From Tetrahymena elliotti 4EA (lineage: Eukaryota > Ciliophora > Oligohymenophorea > Hymenostomatida > Tetrahymenidae): a stretch of 64,000 bases of DNA. Shown here piece by piece: positions 12,850-24,439 of the stretch. Position 1 is the first letter of the stretch. The number at the start of each line of letters is the position of its first letter. A program made the translations under genes and the position numbers. The stretch is taken from assembly GCA_000231825.2 (NCBI GenBank), contig JH720349.1, positions 389,763 through 453,762 on the forward strand, read 5' to 3'. The notes under the pieces are model-generated. The model ran no database searches, had not been told where the DNA came from, and was given only the letters and a program-made list of their open reading frames with translations.

Positions 12850-14324
12850 ATGAAATACGTCGCTGCTTACGCTCTCCTCGCCCTCAACGGTGGTCAACCT
12901 AGTAAGAATTAATTTCCATTTAATTTTATTTCAGTTAATGAAGCACTTCAAAGCAAAGGCAATTGATTGATGCGACTCTGCTCAAATGAGTGGTTATTAG
13001 ACATATTGCTTAAAGCTTTTTGTCAATCATTCTTTTAGTGGAAGAATAGCATCGATTGAGAAATTTCAAATACAAGAAAGAGACGACTCAAAACAGAGTT
13101 GAGATTAATCAAATAAATTAGAATAAAAAATAAATGAAATCTAGTTTATTTTATAACCAAATTTTAAGAAGGATTCAAATTCTCATCAAAACCAAAGATT
13201 TAAAGAAGCAAAGAAATAAATTATTTATTTAATAATAAATTGAGTTTGATTATTTTTAGCAGGCGCTAAGTTATAAGAGCAATTAAAGTATTAAACATGA
13301 GGGGTGAAGCATATAGTAAAAAGAAAGAAAATTGTAATGGCTCTGGGTATCTTATTGTAGATTGAAATTAACTAAATGTGCATTATAATTACAGATGGGC
13401 ATTTGTTATAACAAATCTCCTTCTTCTTATAATTCATACACTCATTCATAAATACAATTGATTTATTTATGATATTAAAATTTTCAAATTCTCTAGGTAT
13501 TTGAAAATCTTAAATCTAATAATTACTAACCAAATGAAAAAAGGCTAAAATAAATTAATAAAATAAATAACAAAGTCATTGAATAAATAAACGATGTAAT
13601 GAGGTTCAAATAATATTAGCAACAACAATAATGATAAGAAATAGATAGATAATAACAAAAGGCATCTTGCAATCAAAAGGATAATAACAAAAAGCATGTT
13701 TATTGCAAATTAATAAAACCCATCCATACATACATCCATCATCACCAGCTAACTAAAAATCTATCTTTCAAATTTAATATTTGCTCACCTACCTGCCTAC
13801 CTTCTAAAAATTTCTACTAAAAATAATAATTGAAAAAAATAATTTATTTTTTTTAACTTCTCACTTCTACTCCAAAATCCTTCAAATATTAACAATCAAA
13901 TTTTAAAAAAATTGGTACAATTAATTTATTGGTTAAATTTCAACACTCTGTCTGAGTAATAACATCTAAAAATTAAGTGCAAACATTATTGAATACTTTC
14001 AATTCGTTTTAATCCTTTATTAAATTATTTCATTCGTATTCAATAGCTGAAGCTGATGTTAAGGCCCTCATCGAATCCGTCAACGGTACCGTCGATGCTG
14101 GTAAGTTATCTGCTTTCATCTCTGCCATCAAGGGTAAGAACATCGAAGATGTCATCAAGGCTGGTTTATCTAAGGTCGGTACCATCGGTGGTTCTGCTCC
14201 CGCTGCTGCTGCCCCCGCTGCTGCCTCCAAGGCCCCTGAAGCCAAGAAGGAAGAAGCTAAGAAGGAAGAACCCAAGAAGGAAGATGATGACTTCGAAGGT
14301 GCTGGTGATCTTTTCGACTTCTGA
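12850..14324 (+). CDS. RPLP2: 60S acidic ribosomal stalk protein P2 (109 aa)
   Basis: Two exons, 12850-12901 and 14047-14324, give 110 codons ending at TGA 14322-14324. Exon 1 encodes MKYVAAYALLALNGGQP, the P2 dimerisation start. Exon 2 opens TEADVKALIESVNG and continues through helices containing LSAFISAIKGKNIEDVI. An alanine/glycine/proline hinge follows (SAPAAAAPAAASKAPEA), then a charged KKEE repeat and the acidic end DDDFEGAGDLFDF. P2 pairs with P1 on P0 to form the flexible stalk that recruits translation factors. The usual eukaryotic end is MGFGLFD; here it is GAGDLFDF, which keeps the LFD element. Codon use is strikingly different from the neighbours: C-ending codons (GCC, ATC, GTC, AAG) dominate, as expected for a highly expressed Tetrahymena gene. 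The 1145-base intron is very long for such a small gene. Confidence 0.95.
12902..14046 (+). other. Long intron of the P2 gene (1145 bp)
   Basis: Bounded by GTAAGA at the donor and CAATAG at the acceptor. The first ~200 bases (about 12940-13110) and the patch near 13290-13420 are clearly less AT-rich than typical introns here and contain short self-complementary pieces, for example around 'gattgatgcgactctgctca'. Introns of ribosomal-protein genes often host small nucleolar RNAs. I could not identify convincing C/D or H/ACA boxes, so none is called. Confidence 0.6.
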
Positions 14325-15857
14325 GTTGTATCATTTATTTACACCTAATATAAAACTTTGTTACTATATCAGATATAGTAAAAATAAATTAATATATTAT
14401 ATATGTAAAATGAGAAATATATATGTTTTATATTCATATTTAAACTCAAAAATTCTTCTTGAAGATAACTACTATCTCTCAAAAATTTCAAAAATCCCTT
14501 CCTACATGTACATAAAACTATTAATAAATATATATTCAACCGCAAAAATTTTTTCCTAAATATTATATATATCAAAGCAATTTCTCTAAGAATAAATTGT
14601 TTAAATTCAATTAATTTGTACCTTGGATTTTAAATAAAAATTATACTAATCAGTAATATTTAATATCCACAAATACAATTTTAGAAATATTTTTTTGTAG
14701 TTTAAAGTGAATAAAAGCAAATAAATTCATTCTAAAATAATTAAGTAATTTATTTTCCATAACTAAAATAAGCTAAACTCACACAAAGACTATCTTATTA
14801 TAATACTTTTTAACCCAATATTATTTTCTACTTCAAACAAATACTATTAAAACCAATAAACAATTTTTAAAATTCAAGAAAAATATCTTATTAATGAACA
14901 AAATTAAAAAAATAAATTTAAAGGAACAAAAAAAAAATAAGAAATATCTAAATAGAAATATGGATAGAAAACAAATAAAAAACTAAATGAACTTTAAAAA
15001 TGAAATTAAAAAATTTCAAAGAATTTATCTTTAAACAATGGCAAAATTAAAAAATCATAAAAAATCAGGAAGGCCTAAAAAAATTAATTTTTAAAATCTT
15101 AATAAATTAATATCATTAGAATAAAATATTTTTTTTTCAAATTTAAATATTTATCTATGATAAAAAATGTTAAATACAGAAACCAAAATAAAATCTATAT
15201 TATTTCTTGGTGTGTAATAATAATTTCAATACTTTTTAATGATTTATATTTAATATCTCATAATGAAAGATTTATGAGATATGAATAATTGAATTTTAAT
15301 TTTCAAAATAAAAATATAAACTTAATTGAAAAATATGGCATTTAAAGACAAAAATTAATATCAAAGTATGGATTTAAATGCAATAAAATTGTAATAAAAT
15401 TTTAAAGGATTTAAATAAAATCATTTAAAATCAAATATTTTAGAATTAAAAATAATCAACTCATTTTACAAATAACTTTTAAGGATAAAAACACAAAAAT
15501 ATATCTAAAGAATAATAAATATGACTAATAATGTTCATAAAGTTTAAAGGTTAGAAATTAATTTTTAAAATAAATATTTTTTTAGATAGAAGTTATTCAT
15601 TTTGAAAATAGAAATATTTACTAATTATGAAAGATGAATATAAATTTCACAAGATTGAAAGAAATTTAAAAAAACAAAAATAAAGATTGATTAATTATAT
15701 TTAGTGAGATGTTTGATTCTCTTTTATTTTTATTGATTGATTGATAACCTATTTTAATTAAAACTAAATTATTAGATTAGTTTTAATATTATAAATAAGA
15801 AATAGGCATCTTTAATAAACAATGAATGACAGAATTATTTTAATTCTTATGGATTGG
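14325..15857. other. Convergent intergenic region
   Basis: About 1.5 kb between the P2 stop and the stop of the minus-strand coiled-coil gene, so it holds two 3' UTRs and no promoter is expected. The sequence is nearly pure A/T with many short A runs. The plus-strand frame running past the P2 stop and the minus-strand frame near 14369-14575 have no coding character. Confidence 0.55.
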
Positions 15858-18800
15858 TCATTTTTCATCTTATTATGTCTGAGTATTAAGTTTAATATCT
15901 AGTTATGATGAAAGGATTTGATTATTAAGAACATCGTCATTTGAGATAAAACTTTATTGATCATCATTATTATATTAGCTTTGTTTTTGCTTAACATTGA
16001 TATGCTTTTTGCCATTAGGAACATAAGATGGGGAGTGAGTTGAAATAAATGTACCTTTTTTGCTAATAATTGACATTCTAAGTTCAGAGTTTGTAAATTA
16101 CTTTTAGTTTAATCCTTACATATTTTGCTATCCTATTTATGTACTATTATTGTGGACATAATTTGTGCCATTAATATTATGTGTGTTAGCTCCATTTCCA
16201 TCATTTCCAAAGCCTTACTTATTTCTTAGCTCATAGCTAACATCAACTCCATTTTCTAAATAAGTACTAATGTCTCCAGGCTAATTCTTTTCTTAATTTC
16301 CTCCTTTTTTAATTTCTACTGTTAAGGCTTACATATTCTAGAGATTATGGTTACTCATTACTTGACTATTTTATATTTGAATGCTATTAGCCCCAAATTA
16401 ATCTAAATGTTTAGCACCATAATGTTATTAAGTTGTTTGATTATTTGTGCTGCTATTATTATTACTAATATTTATGTAATTATTTTAGTTCTGGCTATTT
16501 TTAGACTTGATGTTTTCTAAAATGACATCTTTGAAATCGGGGATGTACTCATCATTTTCTGTGTTAACATAATGTGTTTGGGGATGCTTACTAAATTATT
16601 AGCTGAAATCTTTTTTATGTTGCAAGTAGAACTCATCATTTTTCTTTTCACGTTTATATTCTAAAATATTTGAGATAGATCTGATTCTTGTGATACGTTT
16701 TTGTTGCATTTAAAAACCAATGCCTCCATTCGATTTTATTTTTGTGATGACTCTACGAGATAAAATCATGTGCTTACTATTTTACAATGATCTATAGAAT
16801 TCATCTGCCAAGTTTTTTAAAAACTGTTTACATTCACGTACATTCCATTCTGGCTCTGCATCATCTTCATCATTAAGAGTAGGGATATTCATATGATCTA
16901 CAGAATTATTTAAGATAGTTTCAAGCTTTGTTTTTGTTCTGATTTTGCTATTTTCGTTAGTTTATGCATCTTGTTTCTTTTTAATTTCAACTGATTACTA
17001 TGAAATGTGTTTATTAGTGCCATTATTCTAACCTTTTGCTTTTGTAGATGGAGGCATTTACTTTAAAATTTTAGTGAAAGAAATATCATTAAAAGAATTG
17101 GCTGATGTTATAAGAGTTATTGGCTGTTATGGGTTTAATTTATTTTATTTGATTTTACTTTACAGCTTAACAATTTTTTTATGATATTCTTTGTAAAAAT
17201 TGATGTTTTATTACAATTTTTCAATTTATGTTTAATGTAATTAATTAGAATTCAAAATTTAATCATTTGTAAGGAGCAACTATTAATTGTAGTTTTCTAA
17301 TTAAGTAATTTAATCTTATAAAACTCTTTCATTTATCAACTCTTTATCAAAGTTCTTTCTTGCTCTGTCCCATTCCTCATCTATTTTCCTTTTCTATTTT
17401 ATTTTCAAATATTTTTTTAAGAATTTCATTTTCCTAAAAATTAACGAAGTTCTCTTGATAAATAGTTGAAAGAAATTTTTGAATAATTATTTACAATCAT
17501 TTACTGTTGTTGTTGGCCATTATTTTACTGAGGTAGCTTAAATAACTTCTATTAATAATAATATGAATACTTTAAATATTTTATTTTAACATATTTATTC
17601 ATTACATTTCTAAGTTTTTACTCTTGTTGATTTCTCTCATTATCATTTAATTTTTATGAATAAACAGGATTTTCTAAATCAATTTTTTGGATGACATTTC
17701 TTCTTAGAGATTCTTTTAATAATTAAAACAATTAATATCATAGCCATGCTAAATAATATCTTTAAATTTACATTTTAAAGCTTTGGCATTTGATGGGTTT
17801 CTCATGGCACTCTTTAACTTAATTAATTCAAAACTAGCAAACTATTTTTAGATAAAATTAATTAAAAGTTAAATTATCTCACCAATTTATTTTAAGTGAT
17901 TACTTCGTTTTCTATTTCATATTTTTTATTTAATTCGCTCAGGTATTCGTTTTGTTTCTTTAAGATCTAAACAGCATTATTGTAGCTCTCATTTAAATTT
18001 TATAACTTGCTTGATTGTTCAGTTGGAGTAACTATCTATTATATATTTAAAGTAAAAATTGACATGATGTTTGTTCATAATTTGCTAAAATAGTTAAGAC
18101 AACTTTTAAATGAACTTTTAAATAAAACTAAATAACTTTATATTTTTATATTTTTTACATCTCTATATTTGATGATAACTCCTCCCGGACCAATTTATGA
18201 TTTTTACTTTTCAAATTCTTATATTGTATATTCTTTATCTTAAACTATTCTCCTTAATTCTAGCAATTAGTCTTCTTATTCCTATATTATGTCTTGCTAA
18301 AAGTTTTCCATCTCTTCAGCTACTTGCTGACTAATCAACACCTTTTAAATTTTCATAAAATTTTTTAAAAATGAACAAAATAGAATTAGTCAAAACTAAA
18401 ACAATTCATCAAAGCCATATGATTAAATTCTTAACAAATACTCAATAAATGTTGGTTAAATGATATTTAGATAGAAACTAAATATTTTAATTGAAATATC
18501 GATTGCTTATGCATTTATCATGTATTTTTAAATATTTATCATGCATTGATCCAAAGCATTTGAATATTATTGTTCAGTATTAACAAAAAAATTACTTTGC
18601 TTTAAGCATTATTTCTTTCTTAATTTACTATTTTAAATGAAGCTAATAGTTGCTAGTTTTCTTTAAAGAGCTATTCTAATACCTCATCTTTGTTTTGTTC
18701 ATCTTTTTAAGGAGGTTAAGCTTTTATTTCTTTTTTTCAAATAAAAAATATGATTTAAAAATATGAATTGAGTAAAAGAAGTAAAAGTTTTTTTAAAATC

Positions 18801-19086
18801 CAAAATTTTTAGAAATTCATTTCGACATTTTGCATAAATATGTTTTAAAAAAGTCATCTGACTTCTTCCTTATAATTGAAATAAATGTTTTACCATTTTA
18901 ACTTTTTAATTGCTTATTATTTTTTGGATTGAGAATCTCTAGAGATTTCTTCTTCGTTGCCAATATATCCTTTAACTAGAAGTTAAAGTTTTAAAACTAA
19001 TTGATTTCATGCTACAAAAACTAAATCTTAGCATTATTTCTATTCTAAATGTACTCGTTGAAGTCACTCCTTAAAATATTGTTCAT
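15858..19086 (-). CDS. Coiled-coil protein with Q/N-rich C-terminus, unknown family (about 820 aa)
   Basis: The minus-strand start ATG is at 19084-19086 and TGA at 15858-15860. The first exon (MNNILRSDFNEYIQNRNNAK...) joins in frame to exons around 18600-18735 (KDEQNKDEVLEQLFKENQQL), 18190-18345 (QEQEDQLLELRRIVQDKEYT) and 17895-18025 (LNESYNNAVQILKKQNEYLS), all strongly heptad-like. A conserved-looking glycine patch, IGPGGVIIKYRD, lies between coils at about 18170-18200. The last exon, from about 17430 down, holds more coil (EEWDRARKNFDKELINERVL), then a folded-looking block (EPEWNVRECKQFLKNLADEF, LSRRVITKIKSNGGIGF), then Q/N-rich low complexity. The splice between about 17600 and 17400 is not resolved: two good coding frames meet there. 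No membrane segment. A cytoskeletal structural role is likely from composition only. Confidence 0.7.
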
Positions 19087-19259
19087 TTCTTATGTTTTTT
19101 GTTAAATAACTACACAAGGACTCTTATTTGATTATTAGTTAGCTTTGTGAGTTTTCAAAGTTATCTAATTAATTTATTAATACAATAAAAATTTTAATTA
19201 TCTAAATTAATAACTTTTATTAATTTTAAATTAAAACAAGTAAATATCCAAAAAGGCAA

Positions 19260-19955
19260 ATGTAAAAAAACGATCCTTTTTACTAATTCTAAGATGACTA
19301 ACTAGGTAATTGGGCCTGGTGATGATACTTAATAGAGCCAAGCATAAGAAAATAAAAGCCTAAGAATAAAAAGAATAATATAAGAAAATAAAAGTAAATA
19401 ATTCTATTCCAGAATTCAAAGAGATTTGAAATGAGGATGCTTAATAGAACGATAAAGCTTAAGAGTCTAAAAAATTAAAAATTTTAGCCAATAAGGCTGG
19501 AATGGTTTTCTTACACTTTTCCACTCATTAACTTACTGTTTTTTATCCAATTATGATATGTTTTGACTCTTTATAGTGTCTTGATTTTATGCTGTAATGA
19601 ATATACATGGATACATTTTATAAATTAAAATTTTATTAGTGTGTAGTAAGTAACATTGCTCTGATCTATTTCTAATTATTATTTAGATGGTGTCTATTCT
19701 ATGAAGTATAGTTACATTATATTTTTTACTCTTATCGTGATTTACTTGATTGTCTCAATGAAAAAATAAAACAGCTTTGAATTAAAAATAGAAAATATTA
19801 GTACTAATTCTTCAACAGAATTTAAATGTATTAATTTTCATAAAATATTAATAAATAGAATTATGCAGGTATTAAGAGATATTTATTTCTCTAAACCAAA
19901 ATAAATGGGAATATTTAATTTTTATGATGGATTTAGAATTTCAAGTAGAATTTGA
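19260..19955 (+). pseudogene. Possible small membrane-protein gene or its remnant
   Basis: ATG 19260 opens MQKNDPFYQFQDD, which recurs almost exactly at 23763. Downstream are short coding-like pieces in changing frames: a basic Q-rich part (about 19320-19490), a hydrophobic part near 19500-19590, and near 19690-19955 the membrane segment YSYIIFFTLIVIYLIVSMKK followed by a tail ending at TGA 19953-19955. Start and membrane tail recall a small tail-anchored protein; the DPF start resembles syntaxin-6-type SNAREs, but I see no SNARE heptad motif. I could not find one splice pattern giving an unbroken frame. It is either a real multi-exon gene that I have not resolved or a decayed copy. Confidence 0.35.
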
Positions 19956-20380
19956 TCCATAAAGGCTAAATACCTTATAATTTAAATTATACTCTCTAAT
20001 TTATGCTATTTTAAAAATAGTTTACTCTATCTGTTATTTGAATCACCATAACTAATTTGATTAAAAAAAGTGATTATTCTTGTAATTACTATTATATACT
20101 CTTTTAATCAAGCCAGTGATTTTCTGTAATTAAGGCTTAATAAAATACTTGTGTGGGATAAAATAAATCCTATTAATATAGATACACGACTGTAAATATT
20201 TAAATAAAATTTTTTATTTATTGCATCATAATTAAGCTGAAGTTAATTGTAATTTTTCAAACAATAAATTTAATTAATTATTTTATGTATTATAATCATT
20301 AGACCATTTAAGAATAGGTAATGTCTTGTATCATAAAAAATAATCATTTCAGTTTTAAAGTGACTAGCCTTTTTGCTTTC
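19956..20380. other. Intergenic, no feature seen
   Basis: About 425 AT-rich bases between the possible small gene and the tandem array. I see no coding frame, RNA gene or repeat in it. Confidence 0.5.
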
Positions 20381-22900
20381 ATAAGTTCTTTTCTTAAACC
20401 GATTTCATCAAATTTATTCAAACTTTTAAAAAATTATAAAAAAAAGAAAAAAAGAAATATTAAAAAGAATGAGAAAAGCATAATTTAAATTAAATATGAA
20501 AAAAAGAAATAAAAATCAAAGAATGAACTAGCCAGCCAAGGAAAATCAAGTAAACCAACTCAAATTAGTCAGTAGCTCAGTCACTCAAAAATTATTAAAG
20601 TATTTTTATTGATTCTAAAATTCATATGAAAATACGATTCTTACTAGATATATGGAGTCAAACTTTAGATATTAGATTATTTTTCTAACATAAATCCAAA
20701 TTTTTATGTTTTCATTTCAATTATTCCAACTTTTAAAACATTTAAATTAAATAAAGAAATATCTAAAAGAATGAAAAAGACATAAAAATTTGAATTAAAT
20801 TATAAAAAAAGCAAATAAAAATTCATGAATGGACTAGTAGCCAAACTGATTTCAAGTAAACTAACCTGACTTAGCCTGTAGGTTAGTCACTCTTAAATTA
20901 AAGTCTTTTTTATTCATTTGAAAATGCACAGTTAATTCATATTGAAACACTAATTTTACTAAAGATAAAGCACCAATGTTTAGAGATAAGAACATTTTGC
21001 TAACTCAATTCCTAATTTTTATACTCCAATTTCACCAATATCATTCCAACTTTTAAAAATTTATTTAAATAAATATTGGAGAAAGAAGTATTTAAATGTC
21101 AAAAAAACATAAAAATTTGAATTATATTTGAAAATCAACAAATAAAAACGAATGAATGAGCAAGCCAAATAAATATCAAGTAAACCAACCTAAATTAGCC
21201 AGTATTCTATATTAACATATTAGCTATACATTTTGTTGGAATTCATAAAAAAGAATTTAATAATTGACTAAATTACCCAAGATCAAGAGTCAAAGTATAG
21301 AGATTGGAGCATTTTGCTAACTCAAATCCTAATTTTTAGGCTCCTATTTCACCAATATTATTACACCTTTAAAAAAATTATAAATATTGAATAAATAAAT
21401 ATCGAAATGAATGAGAAAAGCATAAAAATTTGAATAAAATATTGCAATAAAAAATAAAAATTAATGAATGAGCAAGCCAAGCGATATCAAGTAAACTAAC
21501 CAATTTAGCCAGTCAGTCAGTGGCTCATCAATCAAGATCATTCCAAATGTATAATTAATTAAAATCGAAAAAATATTTTTACTAGAGCTTAAGAGTCAAA
21601 CTTTAGAGATTTGAGCATTTTACTAACTCAAATCCTAATTTTTATGCTCCCATTGAACCAATTTTTTTAAAAATTATAAAAATAAATTTTAAAAGAATGA
21701 GAAAAACATAAAAATGAATTAAATATAGAAAGAATAAATAAAAATTAATGAATTAGTGAGCCAAAAAAATATCAAGTAAACCAACCCAAATTAGTCAGTA
21801 GGTTAGTCACTCATAAATTAAAGTAGTTTTATTGATTCTAAAATTCATAATTAATGTTAAAACGTTATTTTTACTTAAGTTTAAGACTCAAAGTTTAGAT
21901 ATTAGAGTATTTAGTTAACTGAAATCCTAACTTTTATGCTCCTCCTATTTAACCAATTTTGTTCTCACTTTATAAAAAAATATTTAAAAAAATGAGAAAA
22001 ACATAAAAGTTTGAATTAAATATGGAAATAACAAAAAAATTTAGTGTATGAGAGAGCCAAACAAATATCAAAGTAGGGTAGTTGATTTAAATTAAAGTCT
22101 TAGAGTATTTTGTTAACTCAGATCCTAATCCTTATGTGCCCCTTTTACCAATATTATTCCCACTTTTTAAAAATTATAAAAATGAATATTTAAAAGATAA
22201 AAATTTGTATTAAATATGGAAAGAAAAAATAAAAATTAATGACAAAGCCAACAAATATCAAATAAATTAACACAAATAGGCCAGTTACTAAATCATTCTT
22301 AAATTAAAATCTTTTTTATTGACTCAAAAATGCGTAGTTAGTTAATTAATTAATTAATATTGAAACACTATTTTTACATTAGGTCTAGAGTCAAAGTTTA
22401 GAGATTAGAGCACTTTGCTAGCTCAAATCCTAATTTTTATGCTCCCATTTCTCACCAATATTGTTATAAAAATTAATGAATGAATGAATGAATGAATGAG
22501 TGAGTGAGCAAGCCAAACAAATATCAAGTAAACTAACCTAAATTAATCAGTAATTAAGTCATTAATCAAATAAAGTTTTTTTTTATTCATTGCAAAATGC
22601 ATAATTAATTAAAATTTAAACATTATTTTTACTTAAGTTGAAGACTCAAAGTTTAGAGATTGGAGCATTTTGCTAACTTAGATCCTAATTTTTATGCTCC
22701 CTCTACAGAAATATTGTTATCACTATTAAAAAATGATAAAAAAAAATATTTAAAAAAATGAGAAAAGCATACAAATTTGATTAAATATGAAAACAACAAA
22801 AAAAATTAATGAAGGAGTAAATCAAATAAATAGGAATTAAACCAACCCAACCAAAATTATTTAGTCAATTATTTGCTCATATACTAAATCAGTTGTTATT
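20380..22900. repeat. Diverged ~300 bp tandem repeat array, about eight copies
   Basis: A recognisable unit repeats on the plus strand. One landmark, 'cctaatttttatgctccc' and variants, falls near 20695, 21009, 21325, 21629, 21924, 22120, 22428 and 22684, so the spacing is about 300 with one ~200 copy. Each unit also contains 'gaatgagcaagccaa', then 'atcaagtaaaccaac', then 'cagtaggttagtcactc', then an A/T part ending in 'gagtcaaagtttagagatt'. Copies differ by many point changes and small deletions, so the array is old. No reading frame is conserved between copies. I know of no named Tetrahymena repeat that I can match it to. Confidence 0.85.
22475..22508. repeat. TGAA microsatellite
   Basis: A run of the 4-base unit TGAA/ATGA changing to TGAG lies inside one copy of the ~300 bp repeat. 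Other copies have only one or two units at the same place, so the expansion is local. Confidence 0.85.
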
Positions 22901-23762
22901 AAAATATTTGGTTGCTTGAAATAAAAATTTATAATTTTACTTGAGATTTATATGAAGATTTACGTTGTATAAAAATTAAAATATATTTATATCTCAAAAG
23001 GATTTGAAGTACTTCAATTAGATTTGCAAAAGATTTTATATTTTATATCGACATTTTTTTGAAATTGTTATATTTTGATAACAAAATAATATGAAAAATT
23101 AGATTAAGTTTTTTTATCATGATTATAACTATTTAAAATTGATATAGCAGTGGAATCAAATTTTATTATTGTGAAATCAGATTATATATTTGAGAAAATT
23201 AAATAAGAAATTCTGTTAAAGTGTTTTCAGATTATTCACACTAACCATTAAATTTATTTAATTCACACCAACTAATTATCTAATAAATTTTATTAACACC
23301 TACTATCCCAAATTTTTAAGGTGAAAATATACATTTAGTAGTTAACGTGAATAAAATACATTTAATATTAGACTAACACGAAGTCTAAGAAACCATGCTC
23401 ATTTTTTTTAATATTAAAATCATGATTTTTTTAGAAAAAATGATATTTTAATTTTATTTAGAAATTTTTATTTTTTAGCTCGAGAATAATTATTAAATAT
23501 TTAAAATAATTGGTTCTACTTTGATTCTATTGATTAGGTATTGATTTTGGTTAATTAAATAAAACATTGAAATGTGTACTCATTTAAAAAAAAGTAAATC
23601 TTTATGTGATTTATATTCTATATATACTTTCGGAAGTCAGTTAAAACATAATTTGTTTTCTAAAGTTACTACATAAAAACTCTCATTTCTTTATTAGTTA
23701 TTTAATATTTGAATAAGATATCTTGTTAATTAATACGAAAAATAAAAACAAAGAAAAGATAG
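22901..23762. other. Intergenic; second copy of a gene upstream region at its right end
   Basis: Mostly unremarkable A/T. From about 23660 it resembles 19110-19290: 'actaca...actctcatttctttattagtta' here against 'actacacaaggactcttatttgattattagtta' there, leading into the matching start codon region. Confidence 0.5.
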
Positions 23763-24010
23763 ATGTCAAAAAACGATCCTTTTTTCTCTTTAGTGTCAAT
23801 GAAAAAATTTATGCATTTAAAAATGCTAGTCTGTAAGTTAATTGTGAAAATGTTATTGTAAATATAGAAATATCAACTCTCACTAATGATTGTATTTAGC
23901 TGATTAAAGAATTGATATCATAGAAAACCACAGGAATTGTGTACGATTTTGCATTAATTAAAAATGTAGCACCATTCTTGTTGGTATTTAGGAACAAAAA
24001 CTAATGCTGA
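23763..24010 (+). pseudogene. Second copy of the M-x-K-N-D-P-F gene start, frameshifted
   Basis: ATG 23763 begins MSKNDPFFSL, from 'atgtcaaaaaacgatccttt', which differs by one base from 'atgtaaaaaaacgatccttt' at 19260. The good coding frame then changes by one base at about 23785-23800 to a stretch reading SVNEKIYAFKNASLQVNCEN and continuing to TGA 24008-24010. An unrecognised intron could explain the shift, but none with proper borders is visible. Most simply this is a truncated, disabled duplicate. Confidence 0.45.
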
Positions 24011-24240
24011 GTACAGATCTCATCTATATATATAAATATATGTTTTTTTTTAAAGCAAATATTTTAAAACTCTTCAAGTTTAATTAAAATCTCTAGCAAT
24101 AAATCAAAATAATATTCTCTTAAAAATGTAAAAGTGAAAACAAAATAAAAAAATATTGAAAAATAAATTAACAAACAAATATTCAATAATTTTTTTCAAT
24201 AAAAAATAATTTTACAAGATTTAATTTCTCACAGATACAT

Positions 24241-24430
24241 AAAAAATATTTATTTAAAAAACCTCCTTCGCCTTAATAAATTGAATAATTTTTGTAATTG
24301 TCTCTCTTATATTTTTTTATATTTATTTAACTCATCAAAATTTGATCCATTTTTTTCATAGAAATATTTTTAATTCATAAAAAACGAAAAGTAAGTCATT
24401 TATTTATTTTGCCATTTATTAATGTTCCAT
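24241..24430 (-). pseudogene. Decayed copy of the 3' end of the dsRBD-like gene
   Basis: The minus strand aligns with the last ~190 bases of the gene at 26101-27285. Shared landmarks are 'ggcaaaataaataaat' against 'ggcaaaatcaattgct', and 'tatttctatgaaaaaaatgg' against 'tatttctatgataaaaatgg'. The peptide YEKNGSNFDEL corresponds to YDKNGSYCSEF. In-frame TGA codons upstream of that block show it is not functional. It lies about 1.8 kb from the intact gene in the same orientation. Confidence 0.6.
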
Positions 24431-24439
24431 GCGAAGATG

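Noticed and set aside
14030..14275. Minus-strand alanine-rich frame over P2 exon 2
   Set aside because: Antisense shadow of the alanine/lysine-rich P2 hinge.
14056..14559. Plus-strand open frame over P2 exon 2 and beyond
   Set aside because: It is the wrong frame of the P2 exon; the correct frame gives the P2 protein and stops at 14324.
20380..22900. CRISPR-like array
   Set aside because: Units are ~300 bp, diverged and contiguous; no short identical repeats with unique spacers, and the DNA is eukaryotic.
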